A DNA stretch of 64,000 nt from Tabrizicola oligotrophica (GTDB lineage: Bacteria; Pseudomonadota; Alphaproteobacteria; Rhodobacterales; Rhodobacteraceae), in contig NZ_JAAIVJ010000001.1 in assembly GCF_011008935.1 (NCBI RefSeq), positions 62,001 through 126,000 on the forward strand. Direction: 5' to 3'. The notes beneath the pieces were generated by a model that was not told where the DNA came from, made no database searches, and saw nothing but the letters and a program-made list of their open reading frames with translations. Shown here piece after piece: positions 59,267 through 64,000 of this stretch. Both the position numbers and the translations under genes were made by a program. Numbering within the stretch: the stretch's first letter is position 1; each line of letters starts with the position of its first letter.

Positions 59267-59908
59267 CTACGGGCGCAAACCTGCCGCTTCGCGGGCCAGC
59301 GCCTCGATGCCGGCCCAGTCGCCGGCCGCCATCTTGTCCTTGGGGCAGACCCAGGACCCGCCGACGCACAGGATGTTGGAAAGCCCGAGATAATCGCGGG
59401 CGTTCTTCAGGCTGATGCCGCCAGTCGGGCAGAATTTCACCTGCGGAATGGGCGAGCCGATGGATTTCAGATAGGCCGCACCGCCCGCCTGTTCGGCCGG
59501 AAAGAACTTCTGTACCGTATAGCCCTGTTCCAGAAGCGCCATGATCTCGCTTGCCGTTGCCGCCCCCGGCAGGAGCGGCAGGTCATGCTCGGCACAGGCG
59601 TCCAGCAGCCGCTCGGTCGCGCCGGGAGACACCCCGAACTTCGCGCCCGCCGCCTTGGCCGCCCGGACATCGGCTGGCGTCAGCAGCGTGCCGGCGCCGA
59701 CCATGCCGCCCGGCACCTCGGCCATGGCCCGGATCGCCTCCAGCGCGCAGGGCGTGCGCAGCGTCACCTCCAGCGCCGGCAGCCCGCCCGCCACCAGCGC
59801 GCGGGCAAGCGGCGCGGCATGGGCCAGATCCTCTACCACGATCACGGGCACGACCGGGGCCATCCGGCAGATCTCGGCGGCTTTCAGCGATTGCTCGGCG
59901 GGGGTCAT
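59267..59908 (-). CDS. eda: 2-dehydro-3-deoxy-phosphogluconate aldolase (KDPG aldolase)
   Basis: Splits KDPG into pyruvate and glyceraldehyde 3-phosphate. 213 residues. Glu47 in LEVTLRT and the Schiff-base Lys134 in VQKFFPAEQ; GAGTLLTPAD; and PTGGIS phosphate loop. Downstream of edd on the same strand but 273 bp apart, with two copies of the GATATTT motif between. A short inverted repeat GGTGGGG/CCCCGCC (59249-59267) may end it. Confidence 0.96.
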   Translation of the reverse strand: MTPAEQSLKAAEICRMAPVVPVIVVEDLAHAAPLARALVAGGLPALEVTLRTPCALEAIRAMAEVPGGMVGAGTLLTPADVRAAKAAGAKFGVSPGATERLLDACAEHDLPLLPGAATASEIMALLEQGYTVQKFFPAEQAGGAAYLKSIGSPIPQVKFCPTGGISLKNARDYLGLSNILCVGGSWVCPKDKMAAGDWAGIEALAREAAGLRP

Positions 59909-59965
59909 CGGCAGGCTCCTGTGTCTGCGCCCGGATCGCGGGCGGAATCGGTCGGAGCCTCCGGC

Positions 59966-60132
59966 GGGGATATTTGCGCCAGTATGAAAGGGCCAGTCGG
60001 GACACCCCTGCCTCGGGCCGGAACACCGGGGGAGGCAGGGGGCCTTTCACACTGGACGGTCATCGGCGTCCCCGCCTGTACCGTGAGGTGATCCTGACCG
60101 GAAAACCCTTTCATACTGGTTAAAATATCCCC
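59966..60132. repeat. Inverted pair of GATATTT motifs (copies 6 and 7) between edd and eda
   Basis: GGGGATATTT-GCG-CCAGT-ATGAAAG on the plus strand (59966-59990) faces GGGGATATTT-TAA-CCAGT-ATGAAAG on the minus strand (60108-60132), 117 bp apart. The ends could pair as a long stem. Between them is GCCTCGGGCCGG...CCGGGGGAGGC-type DNA (60012-60045), and a further CTTTCACACTGG (60045-60056) looks like a decayed third copy. Confidence 0.8.
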
Positions 60133-60181
60133 GCCGGAGGCGAGAAAGGTTTCGGGCCGGGGCAGGGCGCGCGGCGGGGCA

Positions 60182-61984
60182 TCAGACCACCACGGCCGCG
60201 CCGGTCTCGGCCGGGCCGACCGTGCGGCGGAAGGCTTCGAACAGCTCGCGCCCGATGCCATGGCCATTGGCCGACAGGTCGGGGCGGACGGTGGGGCGGG
60301 CGGCGAGGTCGGCCTTGACGGTCAGCGTGCCGGCCACGGCGTCAAGCCGGATCACGTCGCCATCCTGCACCCGGGCGAGCGGCCCGCCGCAGGCGGCCTC
60401 GGGCGAGACGTGGATGGCGGCGGGCACCTTGCCGCTTGCCCCCGACATCCGGCCATCGGTGACGAGCGCCACCTTCAGCCCGCGGTCCTGCAGCACCGTC
60501 AGCATCGGGGTCAGAGAATGCAGTTCCGGCATGCCATTGGCCTGCGGTCCCTGGAAGCGCAGCACGACCACTGTGTCAGAGGTGAACTCGCCTGCCTTGA
60601 ACGCCGCCTTCACGGCGTCCTGATCGTGAAAGACCCGCGCCGGGGCCTCGATCACATGGCGCTCGGGCGCGACGGAGGAGACCTTGATGACGCCGCGGCC
60701 CAGGTTGCCTGAAAGCTGGCGCAGGCCGCCGGTGGGCTGGAACGGCTCTGCCGCCGGCCGCAGGATCTTGTTGTTCTGGCTTTGGCGCGGGCCATCGACC
60801 CAAGCCAGGCGACCGGCCTGCAGCCGGGGTTCCTGGCGATAGGCCTCCAGCCCGTCGCCCGCCACGGTCTTGGCGTCGGGGTGCAGAAGGCCGGCATCGA
60901 GCAGCTGGCCGATCAGGAACTGCATGCCGCCCGCGGCGTGGAAATGGTTCACGTCCGCCAGACCGTTCGGATAGACCTTGGCCATCAGCGGCACGACGCC
61001 CGACAGCTCGTCAAAGTCCTCGAGATCCAGCAGCACGCCGGCCGCCCGCGCCATGGCCGGCAGGTGCAGCACGAGGTTGGTCGAGCCGCCCGTGGCCATC
61101 AGCCCGACGATGCCGTTCACGAAGGCGCGTTCGTCGAGAATCTCGCCGGCCGGACGATAGTCATTGCCAAGGGCGGTGATCTCGGCGGCGCGGCGCAGCG
61201 CCTGCACGGTCAGCGCCTCGCGCAGCGGGGTGCCGGGGTTGATGAAGGAGGCGCCGGGCAGGTGCAGGCCCATGATCTCCATCAGCATCTGGTTGGTGTT
61301 GGCTGTGCCGTAGAAGGTGCAGGTGCCCGGGCCGTGGTAGCTGGCCATTTCCGCCGCCATCAGCTCGGCCCGCCCCACCTTGCCCTCGGCGTAAAGGTTG
61401 CGCACCCGGGCCTTTTCGTCGTTCGGAATGCCCGAGACCATCGGGCCGGCGGGAACGAACACCGCCGGGACATGGCCGAAGGTCGCGGCGGCCATGATGA
61501 GGCCGGGCACGATCTTGTCGCAGACGCCAAGGAACAGCGCGGCGTCGAAGGTGTTGTGGCAAAGCGCCACCCCCGCCGCCAGCGCGATGACATCGCGCGA
61601 GAACAGCGACAGCTCCATCCCCGGCTGGCCCTGCGTCACGCCATCGCACATGGCCGGAACGCCGCCCGCGACCTGCACCGTGGCGCCGGCCTCGGCGGCA
61701 TGGGCGCGGATCAGGCGCGGGTAGTCCTCATAGGGCTGGTGGGCCGAGAGCATGTCATTGTAGGCGGTGACGATGCCGATGTTCGGCAGCCGCGCTTCGG
61801 CCAGCGCCGCCTTTTGCGCGCCCATGGCGGCATAGGCATGGGCCTGATTGCCGCAGGTCAGATGCCCGCGCGCAGGGCCGGCTTTGCCTGCCGCGGCGAT
61901 GCGCGCCAGATAGGCGCTGCGCGTCGCCGCAGAGCGGGTGCGGATGCGGTCGGTGACGCGCGCGATGGTCGGATGCAACGGCAT
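60182..61984 (-). CDS. edd: Phosphogluconate dehydratase
   Basis: First committed step of the Entner-Doudoroff pathway: 6-phosphogluconate to KDPG, with a 4Fe-4S cluster. 600 residues of the IlvD/Edd family: [60 protein letters not shown] (the three cluster Cys), and [26 protein letters not shown] ribosome site. A LacI-type operator lies upstream. Confidence 0.97.
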   Translation of the reverse strand: MPLHPTIARVTDRIRTRSAATRSAYLARIAAAGKAGPARGHLTCGNQAHAYAAMGAQKAALAEARLPNIGIVTAYNDMLSAHQPYEDYPRLIRAHAAEAGATVQVAGGVPAMCDGVTQGQPGMELSLFSRDVIALAAGVALCHNTFDAALFLGVCDKIVPGLIMAAATFGHVPAVFVPAGPMVSGIPNDEKARVRNLYAEGKVGRAELMAAEMASYHGPGTCTFYGTANTNQMLMEIMGLHLPGASFINPGTPLREALTVQALRRAAEITALGNDYRPAGEILDERAFVNGIVGLMATGGSTNLVLHLPAMARAAGVLLDLEDFDELSGVVPLMAKVYPNGLADVNHFHAAGGMQFLIGQLLDAGLLHPDAKTVAGDGLEAYRQEPRLQAGRLAWVDGPRQSQNNKILRPAAEPFQPTGGLRQLSGNLGRGVIKVSSVAPERHVIEAPARVFHDQDAVKAAFKAGEFTSDTVVVLRFQGPQANGMPELHSLTPMLTVLQDRGLKVALVTDGRMSGASGKVPAAIHVSPEAACGGPLARVQDGDVIRLDAVAGTLTVKADLAARPTVRPDLSANGHGIGRELFEAFRRTVGPAETGAAVVV

Positions 61985-62342
61985 GGCCCCTCACTTCTTC
62001 GGGAGCGCCCGGATAACCTGGGCGGAACGGCCGATGGATAGCACATCATGTTAGCGCTAACAAGTGGAACTCTGCGACAGGGCAGTTCAAGACGCTGCGC
62101 TTTGCCAGGCAGCTCCTTCAAGCGGTGTCCTGCCTGCAGGATGCGTGGTCCGGGCCTTGGCGCGATTTTGCGGCCAGTGGCCCGCGGAAACAAGCCAAAT
62201 CGCCGCAAGACGAGCCGCCAGCGCCGCGGGATCTCCCCGAAAATGCACAAGGATCGGCGCAAAGCAGCCACATTTACCCGGCATTAACCGATCAAAGCGC
62301 CCGGCCTGTCTTGCAGGCGGGGCTGAAGAAAGGGTGCGAAAA
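61985..62342. other. 358-bp divergent region between edd and the lipoprotein gene
   Basis: No gene. It contains the perfect operator TGTTAGCGCTAACA near edd, and a TTAACC half-site (about 62285) near the lipoprotein gene. The stretch 62064-62342 stays open in the lipoprotein frame but has Arg/Ala-rich, unlikely codon use and no ribosome site. Confidence 0.5.
62049..62062. promoter_or_regulatory. LacI-type operator upstream of edd
   Basis: TGTTAGCGCTAACA, a perfect 14-bp palindrome with the central CG typical of LacI/GalR-family operators, 65 bp ahead of the edd start codon (minus strand). Similar operators control central carbon genes in alphaproteobacteria. The regulator gene is not in the window. 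Confidence 0.75.
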
Positions 62343-63029
62343 ATGATCTCGTTCCGTCATCTGACCATGATGCTTGCCGCGCTCGGCCTGTCGGCCTGCG
62401 TTTCCGCCAATGACCCGGCCACGCGGGGGGCGCCGATTGCGTCGAACCTTGGCGCGGCCAATTCGCAGTCGGCCGGCAGCGTCGCGGACCCTTCGGCCAT
62501 CTATCTCGCGGCGCAATATGAGGTGGCGGCGATCCGGGTGTCGGTGCCGCGCGCGCTGAAGGTTTCCGAGGCCAATACCTTCAAGCCGCGCGCCGACATC
62601 GTCTGGCGCGGCGAGGCGCTTGGCGACCGCTATGCGCAGGTGGCCGCGATCTTTCAGGACGCGATGACGACGGGCACGGCCTCGATGCATGCCGGCCGCC
62701 AGGTGGATCTGGAGGTGGAGGTGACGCGCTTCCACGCCCTGACCGAAAAGACCCGCTATACCATCGGCGGCGTGCATGAGATGCGCTTCGTGCTGACGGT
62801 GCGCGACAGCGCCTCTGGCGTGGTGCTGGACGGCCCGCGTGAGGTGGTGGCCGATGTCAAGGCCGCGGGCGGCTCGGCGGCGATCGAGGAAGAACGCATG
62901 GGCCGCACCCAGCGCGTGGTGACGGTGGAGCGGCTGGCGCAGGTGATCCGGCGCGAACTCTCGGCACCGGCAAGCCAGGAGATGATCGTGGCGCGGTTGC
63001 AGACCCCGGTGGCGGGTGTCACCGAGTAA
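62343..63029 (+). CDS. Rhodobacterales-type lipoprotein of unknown function (DUF6778-like)
   Basis: 228 residues from ATG 62343 (AAAGGG site). Lipobox LSAC with Cys19 as the lipidated residue, so anchored in the inner or outer membrane. The body (YEVAAIRVSVPRALKVSEAN, VDLEVEVTRFHALTEKTRYT and IGGVHEMRFVLTVRDSASGV) has an alternating beta pattern. I think it matches the DUF6778 lipoproteins, but cannot verify. Function unknown. Confidence 0.75.
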   Translation: MISFRHLTMMLAALGLSACVSANDPATRGAPIASNLGAANSQSAGSVADPSAIYLAAQYEVAAIRVSVPRALKVSEANTFKPRADIVWRGEALGDRYAQVAAIFQDAMTTGTASMHAGRQVDLEVEVTRFHALTEKTRYTIGGVHEMRFVLTVRDSASGVVLDGPREVVADVKAAGGSAAIEEERMGRTQRVVTVERLAQVIRRELSAPASQEMIVARLQTPVAGVTE

Positions 63030-63058
63030 GGCGCTTTCCGGTGACTTCGAAACAGGGT

Positions 63059-63085
63059 AAGGGGAGGTCATGATGACCTCCCCTT
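63059..63085 (+). promoter_or_regulatory. Perfect hairpin enclosing the RlmI-like ribosome site and start
   Basis: AAGGGGAGGTCA (63059-63070) pairs with TGACCTCCCCTT (63074-63085), a 12-bp perfect stem with a 3-nt loop. The Shine-Dalgarno GGGGAGG is in the first arm and the ATGATG starts in the loop, so translation should be blocked when it forms. It also lies 29 bp after the lipoprotein stop and could act as its terminator, though followed by only TTCC. Confidence 0.8.
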
Positions 63086-64000
63086 CCTCGTTTGACGCCC
63101 CCGCCCAGACCGAAATCCCGCCCGCCGGCGCCCCGCTCACGGGCCGCCCCGTGGTGCGCCTGAAACCCAAGGCCGAGGCGCGGGCGATCCGCCACGGCTT
63201 TCCCTGGGTCTATGCCGATGAGCTGGTCACCGACCGGCGCACGCAGGGGCTGGCGCCCGGTGCGCTGGCAGTGCTGGAGGACGGCGACCGCCGGCCGCTG
63301 GGTCTGGTGACGGTCAACACCCGGTCCAAGATCATCGCCCGGATGCTTGACCGCGATCCCGAGGCGGTGATTGACGCGGCCTGGTTCGCCACCCGCCTGA
63401 GCCGCGCACTGGCGCTGCGCGAGCGGCTGTTCGACGCGCCGTTCTACCGGCTGATCCATGCCGAGGCCGACGGCTTGCCGGGCATCGTCATCGACCGTTT
63501 CGGCGACACGGCCGTCGTGCAGCCCAACGCCGCCTGGGCCGAAGCCCATTTGCCTGCTTTGGTGGCGGCGCTGGTTGAGATCACGGGCGTTGCCCATGTC
63601 GTCAAGAACGGCACCGGACGGGCGCGCGGGCTGGAAGGGCTGGCCGAGGAAACCACGCTGCTGGCCGGCGCAGTCTCGGCCCCGATTGCCGTGCCGATGA
63701 ACGGCGCGACCTATCTGGCCGATGTCATGGGCGGGCAAAAGACCGGTCTCTTTTACGACCAGCGCCCGAACCATGCCTTTGCCGCACGGCTGGCCAAGGG
63801 CGCGCGCGTGCTGGACCTGTTCAGCCATGTCGGCGGCTTTGCCCTTGCCGCGCTTGCCGGCGGTGCGGCCAGTGCGCTGTCTGTCGATGCCTCTGCCGCC
63901 GCGCTGGCGCTGGCCGGGCAGGGCGCCGAGGCCTCGGGCTTTGCGCCGCGCTTTGCCACCCGGCAGGGTGACGCCTTCGAGGTGCTTGAGGCGCTTGGCG
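63070..64000 (+). CDS. Class I SAM-dependent rRNA methyltransferase, RlmI-like (cut by window edge)
   Basis: The first 310 codons are seen. After a 25-residue leader of low complexity, a PUA-like RNA-binding domain (VVRLKPKAEARAIRHGFPWV and YADELVTDRRTQGLAPGALA) leads into a central domain with LIHAEADGLPGIVIDRFGD, then the methyltransferase DVMGGQKTGLFYDQRPNHAF and motif I VLDLFSHVGGFALAALAGGA. This is the RlmI/RlmK (YccW) order, acting on 23S rRNA cytosine 5. The C-terminus is outside the window. Start ATG 63070 or 63073 (ATGATG). Confidence 0.88.
   Translation, partial: MMTSPSSFDAPAQTEIPPAGAPLTGRPVVRLKPKAEARAIRHGFPWVYADELVTDRRTQGLAPGALAVLEDGDRRPLGLVTVNTRSKIIARMLDRDPEAVIDAAWFATRLSRALALRERLFDAPFYRLIHAEADGLPGIVIDRFGDTAVVQPNAAWAEAHLPALVAALVEITGVAHVVKNGTGRARGLEGLAEETTLLAGAVSAPIAVPMNGATYLADVMGGQKTGLFYDQRPNHAFAARLAKGARVLDLFSHVGGFALAALAGGAASALSVDASAAALALAGQGAEASGFAPRFATRQGDAFEVLEALG

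Noticed and set aside
59984-60091. 35-codon ORF starting at the ATG of motif copy 6
   Set aside because: No ribosome site beyond the motif itself, low-complexity Pro/Gly product, and not matched at the other motif copies. Recorded only because the motif ATG recurs.
62064-62342. In-frame 93-codon extension of the lipoprotein gene
   Set aside because: It would hide the lipobox signal peptide; the ATG at 62343 has a good ribosome site and yields a proper lipoprotein start.

Overview
The window is a GC-rich stretch of an alphaproteobacterial chromosome, most likely from the Rhodobacterales/Rhodobacteraceae (Rhodobacter, Tabrizicola, Gemmobacter or Paracoccus-like). The evidence is gene order and family content: sciP next to ctrA, the pyrH-frr-uppS-cdsA-dxr-rseP-bamA-skp-fabZ-lpxA-lpxI-lpxB run with LpxI rather than LpxH, edd-eda of the Entner-Doudoroff pathway, TrmFO, GluQ, and a TRAP transporter resembling the TakPQM 2-oxoacid system. 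I see no rRNA, tRNA, CRISPR array, insertion sequence, prophage or integrase. Most of the window is housekeeping DNA; the unusual content lies between genes.

Layout. 1-1508: N-terminal part of a cytochrome P450, translationally coupled to a drug/metabolite transporter. 1566-4702: tpiA, an A-type Fe-S carrier and SufT with their own promoter, ssb, and a small lytic transglycosylase. 4803-12213: an AraC regulator followed by a peptide-type ABC transporter (Tat-exported binding protein, two permeases, fused double ATPase), all on the minus strand. 12355-25640: miaA, then the long plus-strand envelope run: UMP kinase, ribosome recycling, undecaprenyl-PP, CDP-DAG, MEP isoprenoid step, site-2 protease, outer-membrane assembly and lipid A genes. 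25694-32305: mnmA, the cell-cycle pair sciP-ctrA, ligA and recG. 32474-37165: a 40-residue membrane protein, an IscU-like scaffold, hisI, an Lrp regulator divergent from arginase-ornithine cyclodeaminase, and an EpmB-like radical SAM aminomutase. 37301-46310: gyrA, a small unknown gene, a DoxX protein, trmFO, gluQ, a PaaG-type isomerase, and ccmH/ccmF.

46413-49005 is a complete biosynthetic control unit on the minus strand: promoter, a 15-codon leader peptide with a Leu-Val-Val-Ile-Leu run, a mutually exclusive antiterminator/terminator, ilvB, ilvH and a terminal hairpin. 49462-53430 holds a TRAP transporter whose binding protein (plus) converges on its two membrane subunits (minus). They are separated by twin terminators that bracket three copies of a GC-rich palindromic repeat; the large subunit ends in a GAPQL pentapeptide tail. 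53576-64000: VOC protein, bacterial aminoacyl-tRNA-protein transferase, DUF2852 protein, YbaK deacylase, glnE and a small unknown gene, eda and edd (with a LacI-type operator upstream of edd), a lipoprotein, and a truncated RlmI-like methyltransferase whose ribosome site lies in a perfect hairpin.

The best candidate for something undescribed is a dispersed intergenic motif, GGGATATTT-N3-(CCAGT or AACAG)-ATGAA(A)G. It occurs seven times, often beside a GC hairpin and always at gene boundaries; once it supplies a start codon (miaA) and once it sits just ahead of a ribosome site (ilvH). Two further small palindromic families have two copies each (16425/36146 and 25644/43005). All calls come from reading the sequence and knowledge of the families; no database search was possible.
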